A DNA stretch of 51,771 nt from an uncultured Phascolarctobacterium sp. (lineage in GTDB: Bacteria > Bacillota > Negativicutes > Acidaminococcales > Acidaminococcaceae). This document shows positions 41,462 through 48,674 of the stretch, piece after piece. A program made the position numbers and the translations under genes. The stretch is from the NCBI GenBank assembly GCA_905200645.1, contig CAJKLD010000016.1:1-51771 (forward strand), given 5' to 3'. Position 1 is the first letter of the stretch. Every line of letters begins with the position of its first letter. Under the pieces are notes generated by a model. The model was not told where the DNA came from. It searched no databases and was given only the letters and a program-made list of their open reading frames with translations.

Positions 41462-42424
41462 CTATAAAACTGCTGTCAGCCACAAACCTAAACCGACAGC
41501 CGCTAAAACACAGCTAATTATAGTAAAAACAAAAACAACCTTTACTTCATTCCAACCGCCCAACTCAAAATGATGGTGCAACGGTGCCATATGGAAAAAT
41601 CTTTTGCCGTGGGTCAAACGAAAATAAGTAACCTGGATAATTACGGATAAAGCTTCTGCTACATACACGCCGCCGATAATTACCAGCAACAATTCCGTAT
41701 GCGTCAAGAGCGCCAAAGCAGCAACACCGCCGCCCAAAGCCAAGCTGCCCGTATCACCCATAAACACACGCGCCGGATGACGGTTAAATAACAAAAAGCC
41801 TAAGCAAGCGCCGGTCAAACCCAAAGCAAAACCGCTGACGTCCAACATCCCCTGCATATAAGCAATCACTGCAAAAGCCAAAGTCACTGGCAGGCTCACA
41901 AAGGAAACCAGTCCGTCCAAACCGTCAGTTAAATTTACGGCGTTAGTTGTACCCACAAGCAGAATAAAGCTTAAAACATAATAAGTCCACCCAAAATCCA
42001 AGGTCATATTCAGCAGAGGCACCCACAGGTCTGTTTTCTGCAAATGTGTTTCAGCAAAATAAACATAAGCGCCCGCCAAAATAAATTGCAGCAAAAATTT
42101 TTGCTTAGCCGTTAAACCCAAATTGCGTTTCATTACGACTTTAATATAATCGTCAATAAAGCCTATCACCGCGTGACCCAAAGTCAGCACCAACGCCATA
42201 ATTACAGCAGGCGTAAATTTACCCCAAAACAAGGCCGCAATCAACGCAGCCAACATCATCAAACCACCCATAGTAGGAGTGCCGCTTTTCTGCATGTGGC
42301 TGGCAGGTCCGCATTCACGGATGGATTGTCCAAATTTTAATTTATGTAAAAACGGAATCAGTACCGGACCGATCAATGCGCAGACGATGAAAGCGGTAGC
42401 CGGGATTGCAACTAACTTCAGCAT
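41462..42424 (-). CDS. mraY: Phospho-N-acetylmuramoyl-pentapeptide transferase
   Basis: About 320 aa, polytopic (about ten helices). Makes lipid I from undecaprenyl phosphate. KSGTPTMGGLMMLAALIAAL, GFIDDYIKVVMKRNLGL, NAVNLTDGLDGL and APLHHHFELGGWNE are conserved active-site motifs with the catalytic aspartates. The start at 42424 is set by GAGGGG 7 nt upstream; the longer frame would start at a TTG containing that site. Confidence 0.97.
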   Translation of the reverse strand: MLKLVAIPATAFIVCALIGPVLIPFLHKLKFGQSIRECGPASHMQKSGTPTMGGLMMLAALIAALFWGKFTPAVIMALVLTLGHAVIGFIDDYIKVVMKRNLGLTAKQKFLLQFILAGAYVYFAETHLQKTDLWVPLLNMTLDFGWTYYVLSFILLVGTTNAVNLTDGLDGLVSFVSLPVTLAFAVIAYMQGMLDVSGFALGLTGACLGFLLFNRHPARVFMGDTGSLALGGGVAALALLTHTELLLVIIGGVYVAEALSVIIQVTYFRLTHGKRFFHMAPLHHHFELGGWNEVKVVFVFTIISCVLAAVGLGLWLTAVL

Positions 42425-42454
42425 TTTGTTACCCCTCAAAAAAATTTTTATCTT

Positions 42455-43819
42455 TTATTTAAACATTTCCAACATTTTGCCTACCTGCATAGTATTGGAG
42501 CCTTTCAGCAAAATAATGTCGCCTGCATCTGCAAGGCAGCGCAGCTTATCCTCTGCCTCCTGCCGGTTAGCGCAATGCACAGCGTTACCGCCACGTTTAA
42601 CAGCTTCGTCAGTAATATACGCAGCCTCTTGGCCATAAGTCAACACAAAATCTACGCCATACTCTACAGCCCAACGTCCTACACGGCGGTGAGCCTCCTC
42701 GCTGATAGCGCCTAGCTCCAACATATCTGCCAGCACGGCAATAGTACGACCTTTGCCGTTACCGGCTTTTTTGGCTTCCGCCAGAGTTTTCAGCGCCGCC
42801 TCCATGGAAGCAGGGCTGGCATTATAAGCGTCGTTGATAAAAGTAATGTCGCCAATGTAAATAATTTCCTGACGGCTGCCGGTTAAGCGAGCAGTTGCCA
42901 AAGCCCTCGCGCTGTCCTCCATGCTTACGCCATAGCAGGCCGCTCCGGCAATCGCCGACAAAGCATTATAAACATTATGCTCGCCAATCAGCTGCAAATG
43001 CACCTTAACACTTTTACCGCCGGCTTTTTCCGTGCAGGTAAAAGTTGTGCCAAAAGCAGCCGTAACAATGTCGCTGCCACGGTAATCGCAGTTTGCACCC
43101 ATACCAAAATAAATTACTTTAGCTTTAGTTTTTTCCGCTGCTTTAACTACATATTTGTTATCGCCGTTCAAAACAGCAAAGCCGTCTTTTGGCAGATTTT
43201 CCACAATTTCGCTTTTGGCTTTGCCAATATTTTCCATACTGCCCAAAAGCTCCATGTGCGTTTCACCCACATTGGTAATCAAGCCGCTGTCCGGCTCGGC
43301 AATTTGGCTAAGCTCGGCAATTTGCCCCAAACCGCGCATACCCATTTCTACCACCGCAATATCCGTATCCGGCTGAATATCCAGCAATGTTTTGGGCAGT
43401 CCGATTTCATTATTAAAATTCCCCTGCGTTTTGAGCACCTTATATTTAGCGCCTAAGCAGGCAGCCAAAAGGTCCTTAGTAGAAGTTTTACCGTTAGAAC
43501 CAGTGATAGCAAAAACCTTTAAGTGCTGCTGTCTCATTCTGTAAGCATGAGCAAGCTGCTGATAGGCTTTCAAAGTGTCTTCCACCTTAAAAACGGCAAC
43601 ATTTGCAGGCAGGGGCGCAATCTCGTGAGAAATAACTACACCGACGGCACCCAACTCCACCGCTTGAGAACAATAATCGTGACCGTCAAAATTGCCACCC
43701 TTTAAAGCCACAAAAAGCTCACCCGGCCGTACAGCGCGAGAATCTGTGGTAACGCCTGTAAAAGCAAAATCTTCGCGCACGGCTTTGGTAGCCGCCATAA
43801 TTTCACTGGCCTTCAGCAT
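42455..43819 (-). CDS. murF: UDP-N-acetylmuramoyl-tripeptide--D-alanyl-D-alanine ligase
   Basis: 454 aa. It adds the D-Ala-D-Ala made by Ddl. GVTTDSRAVRPGELFVALKG (UDP-binding part), VFAITGSNGKTSTKDLLAACL (P-loop), NVGETHMELLGSMENIGKAK and FINDAYNASPASMEAAL are typical. Its start overlaps the end of murE by 7 bases, with GGAG upstream, so translation is coupled. Confidence 0.98.
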   Translation of the reverse strand: MLKASEIMAATKAVREDFAFTGVTTDSRAVRPGELFVALKGGNFDGHDYCSQAVELGAVGVVISHEIAPLPANVAVFKVEDTLKAYQQLAHAYRMRQQHLKVFAITGSNGKTSTKDLLAACLGAKYKVLKTQGNFNNEIGLPKTLLDIQPDTDIAVVEMGMRGLGQIAELSQIAEPDSGLITNVGETHMELLGSMENIGKAKSEIVENLPKDGFAVLNGDNKYVVKAAEKTKAKVIYFGMGANCDYRGSDIVTAAFGTTFTCTEKAGGKSVKVHLQLIGEHNVYNALSAIAGAACYGVSMEDSARALATARLTGSRQEIIYIGDITFINDAYNASPASMEAALKTLAEAKKAGNGKGRTIAVLADMLELGAISEEAHRRVGRWAVEYGVDFVLTYGQEAAYITDEAVKRGGNAVHCANRQEAEDKLRCLADAGDIILLKGSNTMQVGKMLEMFK

Positions 43820-45300
43820 TTTTTATCACTCCAATATTCCGTAACAACTTCTTTATCGTCAAAATGAATGGTTCTGTCTTTCAAAATTTGATAATTTTCG
43901 TGACCCTTGCCGGCAATCATAATTACGTCGTTATCCTCGGCATGAGCCAAAGCAAAACGAATGGCTTCGCGTCTATCGGCCAAGCGGAAAACTTCTTTGC
44001 CTGCGGGAATATCCTGCAAAGCCGTAAAAATTTCGTCGATAATCAGCTCCGGATTTTCTGTGCGCGGATTGTCGCTGGTAACAACCACTTTATCTGCCAG
44101 CTGCAAAGCCAAAGCTCCCATAATTGGACGCTTTTTATTGTCGCGGTCACCGCCGCAGCCAAAAACTGCCCACAGCTTGCCTTTAGTAACGGAGCGCGCC
44201 GTTTTCAGTACGTTTTCCAAACCGTCGGGAGTGTGCGCATAATCTACGATAACCGTGTAGGGCTGGCCTGCCTCCACCAGCTGGAATCGTCCGGGAACAC
44301 CGTCAAAGCCGTCCAAAACAGCAATAATTGTTTCTTTCGCGATATTCTCTGCCAACATGGCAGCTACGGTACTCATCACATTATAAACGTTAAATTCGCC
44401 GGTAATTTTCAGCTCTAAATTCATCTCTCCCACCGGAGTATGTAAAGCTAGCTGCATATGTTTGGGTGCCACAGTAAAGCTTAAGGGATAAATATCGTTA
44501 GTATGCTCTTTACCGTAGGACCAAACTTTGGCCTGAGTCCGCGCCTTAATAACCGCAGAGCTGGGATCATCCATATTAAAAACAGCATTTTTATTAGACT
44601 TATCGCCATCAGTCAAACGCTCAAACAGCAAGCTTTTAGCGTCGCGGTAATTTTCCATAGTTTTGTGAAAATCAAGATGATCTTGAGTAATATTGGTCAG
44701 CACTGCGCAGTCGTATTCAATCCCGGCTACGCGGTTCAAAGCAAGCGCATGGCTGGAAACCTCCATTACACAATAATTGCAGCCTGCACACACCATGGCA
44801 TACAAAGTTTTCTGCAAATCAACTACATCGGGAGTAGTATTGTGAGATACGGTTTTCTCGTCCTCAATCATAATATTAATCGTACCGATTAAACCTACTT
44901 TATAACCTGCTTTGCGCAGAATCATGCGAATAATATTGGTGGTAGTAGTTTTGCCGTTAGTACCAGTAACGCCAATCATACGCAGGCGTCTGCCGGGATA
45001 ATCATAAAAAAACGGCGTAACAAGCTCCATAGCTGCACGGCTGTCTGCCACTTTAAGCAAAGTAATGTTTGCGGGAATATTTTCCGGTATATCTTCAACG
45101 ATTGCCGCTACCGCGCCTTTTTCAGCCGCCATAGCCAAAAACTTATGACCGTCAACAGTCGCCCCTTTCAGGCAGATAAACAGGCTGCCCGCCTGTACAG
45201 TGCGTGAATCAGCGGTAATATCAGTAATCAGCTTATCGGCACTGCCAAAAATTTCTACTGTGGGCAATAATTTAAGGAGTAAAGCTAAACTCTTTTCCAT
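43813..45300 (-). CDS. murE: UDP-N-acetylmuramoyl-L-alanyl-D-glutamate--2,6-diaminopimelate ligase
   Basis: 495 aa. ITADSRTVQAGSLFICLKG, MIGVTGTNGKTTTTNIIRMIL (P-loop), LTNITQDHLDFHKTMENYRD and VDYAHTPDGLENVL are Mur-ligase motifs. The specificity motif DNPRTENP (about residue 405) predicts meso-diaminopimelate as the third residue of the peptide. TAGGAGG precedes the ATG. The 96 bp before it carry a possible extended -10 promoter and a hairpin between duplicated ribosome-binding sites. Confidence 0.98.
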   Translation of the reverse strand: MEKSLALLLKLLPTVEIFGSADKLITDITADSRTVQAGSLFICLKGATVDGHKFLAMAAEKGAVAAIVEDIPENIPANITLLKVADSRAAMELVTPFFYDYPGRRLRMIGVTGTNGKTTTTNIIRMILRKAGYKVGLIGTINIMIEDEKTVSHNTTPDVVDLQKTLYAMVCAGCNYCVMEVSSHALALNRVAGIEYDCAVLTNITQDHLDFHKTMENYRDAKSLLFERLTDGDKSNKNAVFNMDDPSSAVIKARTQAKVWSYGKEHTNDIYPLSFTVAPKHMQLALHTPVGEMNLELKITGEFNVYNVMSTVAAMLAENIAKETIIAVLDGFDGVPGRFQLVEAGQPYTVIVDYAHTPDGLENVLKTARSVTKGKLWAVFGCGGDRDNKKRPIMGALALQLADKVVVTSDNPRTENPELIIDEIFTALQDIPAGKEVFRLADRREAIRFALAHAEDNDVIMIAGKGHENYQILKDRTIHFDDKEVVTEYWSDKKC

Positions 45301-45308
45301 ACGAGAAA

Positions 45309-45355
45309 CCTCCTAAATTGAAAGGGCAGCCGCTGCGGCTGCCTCCTCCTAAATT
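45309..45355 (-). repeat. Duplicated ribosome-binding site flanking a perfect hairpin
   Basis: The 11-bp CCTCCTAAATT occurs at 45309-45319 and 45345-45355 (plus strand). On the minus strand each is AATTTAGGAGG. Only the one at 45309-45319 serves murE. Between them GGCAGCCG-CTG-CGGCTGCC (45325-45343) forms an 8-bp hairpin. No start codon follows the upstream copy. Confidence 0.8.
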
Positions 45356-45364
45356 CCTATGTAA

Positions 45365-45373
45365 ATTATATCA
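45365..45373 (-). promoter_or_regulatory. Possible extended -10 promoter before murE
   Basis: TGATATAAT on the minus strand, 65 bp before murE and just after the ftsL stop. No clear -35. It could give the mur genes a transcription start independent of mraZ. Confidence 0.5.
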
Positions 45374-45396
45374 CAAATCACTCTGTATGACTATGC

Positions 45397-45801
45397 TTAT
45401 TTAGCGGCTACAGCTAAAGAGTTTGTTTTATTTTTCACATCCAAAGCCTTAACATAAATATTACTGCGAGCAACCTGCATTCCCAAGTTCTGCTCTGCTA
45501 AGCCAATAATTCTTTCCGGCCCTTTTAGTTGTTCCACTTCAATTTTTAGCTCGCTATTTTTATTTATCAGCATAGTTTCTTCCTGGCGCATGGTAATCAA
45601 TTCCTGTGCTAAATTAGTCATAGCAAAACTACGCAATACTACTACAAAATATGTAGCCAAAAATATACATATAGTCAGCATAGCAAACTGACGCAAGCCT
45701 TTAAAAGGGTCACTATTTATTTTTTTTAGTTGCTGAGGTTGAACCTGCTCTTCGTATTGCTGCTCTTCCCAAGCGTAATTATCATATTTTCTGGCTAACA
45801 T
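45397..45801 (-). CDS. ftsL: Cell division protein FtsL
   Basis: 134 aa. Identified by position after rsmH and by architecture. A cytoplasmic N-terminus (about 40 residues) is followed by a transmembrane helix (MLTICIFLATYFVVVLRSF) and an external leucine-zipper-like coiled coil (LINKNSELKIEVEQLKGPERI), then IIGLAEQNLGMQV. FtsL bridges FtsQ and the septal transglycosylase/transpeptidase pair. The partner ftsI, which normally follows, is not here. Confidence 0.85.
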   Translation of the reverse strand: MLARKYDNYAWEEQQYEEQVQPQQLKKINSDPFKGLRQFAMLTICIFLATYFVVVLRSFAMTNLAQELITMRQEETMLINKNSELKIEVEQLKGPERIIGLAEQNLGMQVARSNIYVKALDVKNKTNSLAVAAK

Positions 45802-45817
45802 TTCTTACACGCCCTTT

Positions 45818-46750
45818 TTATCTCTTAATAGCATATCTAAGTCTTGCACTGCGTGAACGTGGATTTTCTTCAATTTCTTTTTTGGAAGGCACCGTATTGC
45901 CTGCTTTTTTTAATAACGGCTTGTTACCGCATACACACACCGGAAGCTGTGGTGGACAGGTACAACCCTTTACCAGCCTAGCGAAAGTCTGCTTGATAAT
46001 TCTGTCCTCTAAAGAATGGAAGGTAATTACGCCGATGCGCCCGCCGCTTTTTAAACGCTTCACCGCCGCTTCCATGGTCTCTGCTAAAATTCCCAGTTCG
46101 TTATTTACTTCAATACGAATAGCCTGAAAGGTTCTTTTAGCAGGATGCGGTCCGTCAATGCGTGCGCCTTTAGGAATAGCTTTTTTGATTACATCTACCA
46201 ATTCAAAAGTAGTAGTCAAAGGTTTTTCCTTGCGGGCAACAACGATAAACTGTGCAATGCGCTTACTCCAGCGCTCCTCGCCGTATTTATGAATGATTTC
46301 TGCTAAATCCGCTTCGGCATAATTATTTACTACATAAGCTGCATCCAGTTTAGCCTCTTGATTCATACGCATATCCAAGGGACCGTTGTGCATGTAGCTA
46401 AAGCCTCTTTCAGCACAATCTAATTGGTAGCTTGATACGCCTAAATCGAAAAAAATTCCGTCAATTTTATCAATTCCCAAATTATCCAGAACCAAAGGAA
46501 AATCTTTGAAATTTGCTTTAGCCACCATAGTTTGGCAGGTAAATTTTCCTAACAATCTTTCAGAAGCTGCCGCAACAGCGTCCTCATCTTGGTCGATTCC
46601 CAAAAGCAAACCGTCTGCTTCTAATTGAGCGGCAAAAGCACAGCTATGTCCTGCACCTCCCATGGTACAGTCAACATAAATTCCATTTTTATCTGTTATG
46701 AGAAAATCCACACTTTCTTGCAGCAGGATACTTGTATGCTTAAATTCCAT
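45818..46750 (-). CDS. rsmH: 16S rRNA (cytosine1402-N4)-methyltransferase
   Basis: About 310 aa. FKHTSILLQESVDFL at the start, DCTMGGAGHSCAFA (SAM motif I), FDLGVSSYQLDCAERGFSY, MRMNQEAKLDAAYVVN and RIGVITFHSLEDRIIKQTF are RsmH signatures. The start at 46750 is supported by AAGGTG 7 nt upstream; the longer frame overlaps mraZ and is rejected. It follows the mraZ stop by 10 bp. Confidence 0.97.
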   Translation of the reverse strand: MEFKHTSILLQESVDFLITDKNGIYVDCTMGGAGHSCAFAAQLEADGLLLGIDQDEDAVAAASERLLGKFTCQTMVAKANFKDFPLVLDNLGIDKIDGIFFDLGVSSYQLDCAERGFSYMHNGPLDMRMNQEAKLDAAYVVNNYAEADLAEIIHKYGEERWSKRIAQFIVVARKEKPLTTTFELVDVIKKAIPKGARIDGPHPAKRTFQAIRIEVNNELGILAETMEAAVKRLKSGGRIGVITFHSLEDRIIKQTFARLVKGCTCPPQLPVCVCGNKPLLKKAGNTVPSKKEIEENPRSRSARLRYAIKR

Positions 46751-46760
46751 AATTTTCACC

Positions 46761-47192
46761 TTAGATGCCCAAATCAGCCAGCTGCTCTGCCAGCTCATTT
46801 ACGTCCTCGGCACTTTCCGTATTATATTCAGCCCATCTTTGAGCGTCCCAAATTTCTGCTCTGTTGCCTACGCCGACAATCACGGCATCCTTTTCCAAGC
46901 CTGCGTGACGGCGTAAATTTGCCGGCAAAAGTACACGTCCTTGCTTGTCGCATTCTCCCTCACAGGCGCCGCCAAACAGAAAGCGCGTAAAATCACGGGC
47001 TGTTTTGCGGCTCATGGGCAGCGCTGCCAGCTTTGCTTCCAGCTTTTGCCATTGCTCCATATCGTAAACGAAAAGGCAGCCGTCCAACCCCTTGGTAATA
47101 ATAAATTTATTGCCCAAGCTTTCGCGCAGCTTTGCGGGCACAGCAAGACGACCCTTAATGTCTAAGGTATGTTCATATTCACCTAACAACAT
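46761..47192 (-). CDS. mraZ: Transcriptional regulator MraZ
   Basis: 143 aa. Two AbrB-like swapped-hairpin repeats: LLGEYEHTLDIKGRLAVPAKL and FLFGGACEGECDKQGRVLLPANLRRHAG, each with the conserved D-x-x-G-R. It represses the division and cell wall operon it heads. The start at 47192 has AGGGGG 6 nt upstream, and the longer frame contains that site. The operator repeats it should bind lie directly upstream. Confidence 0.95.
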   Translation of the reverse strand: MLLGEYEHTLDIKGRLAVPAKLRESLGNKFIITKGLDGCLFVYDMEQWQKLEAKLAALPMSRKTARDFTRFLFGGACEGECDKQGRVLLPANLRRHAGLEKDAVIVGVGNRAEIWDAQRWAEYNTESAEDVNELAEQLADLGI

Positions 47193-47199
47193 ATAGTCG

Positions 47200-47234
47200 C
47201 CCCCTTTTAACCCACTTTTATCCACTTTTCTCCA
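47200..47234 (-). promoter_or_regulatory. MraZ operator repeats
   Basis: On the minus strand TGGAG, TGGAT and TGGGT start exactly 10 bp apart (47234, 47224, 47214), separated by AAAAG. A fourth G-run follows near 47203. Known MraZ sites are TGGGN-type repeats with 5-bp spacers. They overlap the base of the -10 box and the first transcribed bases, ideal for autorepression. Confidence 0.8.
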
Positions 47235-47262
47235 TTATACATTTATTTTTTGACTATTGCAA
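47234..47262 (-). promoter_or_regulatory. Promoter of the mraZ (dcw) operon
   Basis: TTGCAA (47257-47262) and TATAAT (47234-47239) on the minus strand, 17 bp apart. It drives mraZ-rsmH-ftsL and probably the mur and fts genes beyond. Confidence 0.85.
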
Positions 47263-47298
47263 TAGCAAAAAACTTATTTCCGACAATTTGTGAAAAAA

Positions 47299-47386
47299 AT
47301 TCGTCATTTCCCAAATTTTTCCTTTATGAACTGTTTGCCAATATTCACCATTTCCCAAATTTTCCCTTATAAAAAGTTGGCAAATG
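47299..47386. repeat. 44-bp tandem direct repeat upstream of mraZ
   Basis: Two abutting 44-bp units, 47299-47342 and 47343-47386. They share ATTC..CATTTCCCAAATTTT.CC.TTAT and a similar end (TTTGCCAA / TTGGCAAA). It occupies most of the 336-bp gap between mraZ and the divergent DUF1858 gene. Apart from the two promoters and the MraZ sites, the gap holds nothing else I recognise. Confidence 0.8.
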
Positions 47387-47445
47387 TCTAGTCTTCTCTA
47401 ATTTTTTCTTTGCATATAATTCGCAAAAATTTTTCCGGAACATAT

Positions 47446-47474
47446 TTGGCTTTTAGCCTAGTAAATGCTATAAT
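47446..47474 (+). promoter_or_regulatory. Promoter of the DUF1858 gene
   Basis: TTGGCT (47446-47451) and TATAAT (47469-47474), 17 bp apart. A small hairpin TGCAC..GTGCA follows at 47479-47495. Confidence 0.8.
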
Positions 47475-47528
47475 TAAACTGCACCCAAGAGTGCACTAAA
47501 AAATTTACTTATCAAGGAGAAATGCACA

Positions 47529-47738
47529 ATGATTACTAAAGATACCGGCATTATTGAAGCCGTTCAATCCCATCCGGAAATTATGGAAGTTTTTGCAGAG
47601 TATGGATTAGGCTGCGTTGGCTGCATGGCTGCTCATTTTGAAACTATCGGTCAAGGCGCAGGCGCTCACGGCATAGACGTTGACGCTCTCATTGAAGACA
47701 TCAACAAGGTCATTGCCGAAAACGCAGAAAACAAATAA
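47529..47738 (+). CDS. DUF1858 domain protein (putative redox disulfide protein)
   Basis: 69 aa, a single DUF1858 domain. DTGIIEAVQSHPEIMEVFAEYGLGC and the CVGC motif (C29, C32) match the small family described as hybrid-cluster-protein-associated redox disulfide domain. CxxC may form a disulfide or bind a metal. The gene stands alone with its own promoter and strong terminator, so it is probably well expressed. AAGGAG precedes the ATG. Substrate or partner unknown; no hybrid cluster protein gene is in the window. Confidence 0.9.
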   Translation: MITKDTGIIEAVQSHPEIMEVFAEYGLGCVGCMAAHFETIGQGAGAHGIDVDALIEDINKVIAENAENK

Positions 47739-47749
47739 TTTTTAACGTA

Positions 47750-47795
47750 AAAAAAGAGTATTCCGCAGATTTTTCTGTGGAATACTCTTTTTTTA
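47750..47795. terminator. Strong bidirectional terminator after the DUF1858 gene
   Basis: Long stem: AAAAAGAGTATTCC pairs with GGAATACTCTTTTT, the inner GCAG with CTGT, and a T-rich loop. Followed by T-runs on both strands. Confidence 0.93.
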
Positions 47796-47806
47796 GCAAT
47801 TAAAGC

Positions 47807-47837
47807 AAAAAGCCTCCGAAGATTACTCTCCAGAGAC
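47807..47837 (-). terminator. Terminator after rpmF
   Basis: GTCTCTG (47831-47837) pairs with CGGAGGC (47812-47818) including G-T pairs, followed on the minus strand by TTTTTGC, 15 bp beyond the rpmF stop. Confidence 0.65.
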
Positions 47838-47851
47838 TTAATCAGCTTTAA

Positions 47852-48031
47852 TTATTCAGCAACAGCAATGACTTGCTTGCCATCGTAGTAACCGCATTCA
47901 GTGCAAACGCGGTGAGGCATTTTCAATTCATGACATTGCGGGCATTCAACCATGCCAGGAACGCTCAGCTTCCAGTTAGCACGACGTCTATCACGACGAG
48001 CTTTGGACATTTTTCTCTTAGGTACTGCCAT
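47852..48031 (-). CDS. rpmF: 50S ribosomal protein L32
   Basis: 59 aa. MAVPKRKMSKARRDRRRANW is the universal L32 N-terminus, and the zinc cysteines are in ECPQCHELKMPHRVCTECGYY. GAGGTG lies upstream of the ATG. It follows yceD by 35 bp in the conserved yceD-rpmF pair. Confidence 0.97.
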   Translation of the reverse strand: MAVPKRKMSKARRDRRRANWKLSVPGMVECPQCHELKMPHRVCTECGYYDGKQVIAVAE

Positions 48032-48066
48032 TTCTCAATACACCTCCTCAGTGTTATGAAGTGAAT

Positions 48067-48570
48067 TTAATTTTTGATGAATTGCTTTAATGCCGCCAGC
48101 CTTGGATCGACGGTAAGTCTGTCACAGCCGCAGTCGCCATCGTTGAGATCAGCGCCGCAAACAGGACACAACCCCCGGCAGTCTGGCTTACACAGAGCCT
48201 GCATGGGCTCTGCAAGCAGCAGCCCTTCACGAAGCGGTTCTGTTATGTCAATAACATCCGAATCGTAAACAAAAGCATCATTTTCAATATTTTCAGCACT
48301 CGCCGGATAGAATTTTTCCACAACCTCTGCCTTAGTAACGCCTGTAAACTCTTTTAGGCAACGGCCGCAGGTGCGCTGCACCTTGGCTTCCATTACTGCC
48401 TGTAAAAGCAAAACGTCACCGGCATTGCTGATGCTGCCTGTCAGCTGTACTGTTCCGTCAATCGCCATTTCCTGCGGCGAAATTTCCAGTTCAGCGGGAG
48501 TCAGCTCAAAAGCAAGGCTTTTTTCTCCGACAAGTCTTTTCTTGATTTGTGCGACATTTATCTTAATCAT
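48067..48570 (-). CDS. yceD: YceD family protein (DUF177)
   Basis: 167 aa. DUF177 proteins are linked to 23S rRNA accumulation and ribosome assembly. Cysteine pairs occur in RTCGRCLKEF and again in CKPDCRGLCPVCGADLNDGDCGC, a zinc-binding arrangement typical of the Firmicutes branch. It precedes rpmF in one transcript from a consensus promoter. Confidence 0.92.
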   Translation of the reverse strand: MIKINVAQIKKRLVGEKSLAFELTPAELEISPQEMAIDGTVQLTGSISNAGDVLLLQAVMEAKVQRTCGRCLKEFTGVTKAEVVEKFYPASAENIENDAFVYDSDVIDITEPLREGLLLAEPMQALCKPDCRGLCPVCGADLNDGDCGCDRLTVDPRLAALKQFIKN

Positions 48571-48588
48571 ATTTCACCAATCGTTACA

Positions 48589-48617
48589 ATTATAGCGGTA
48601 TCGAGGCTCTTTGTCAA
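48589..48617 (-). promoter_or_regulatory. Consensus promoter of yceD-rpmF
   Basis: TTGACA (48612-48617) and TATAAT (48589-48594) on the minus strand, exactly 17 bp apart, about 20 bp before the yceD ATG. The leader is therefore very short. Confidence 0.92.
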
Positions 48618-48674
48618 GAAAAAACCTCGTTTTCCGTACATTTTTTACACAACAAACAGAGTAAAAATTTTACC

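Noticed and set aside
45301..45396. Full terminator between ftsL and murE
   Set aside because: The hairpin at 45325-45343 is perfect but has no T-run on the minus strand (it is followed by CCTTTCAATTTAGG), so it should not stop transcription.
47299..47386. Possible minimal CRISPR array
   Set aside because: Only two units, they abut without spacers, and no cas genes are near. It is a simple tandem duplication.
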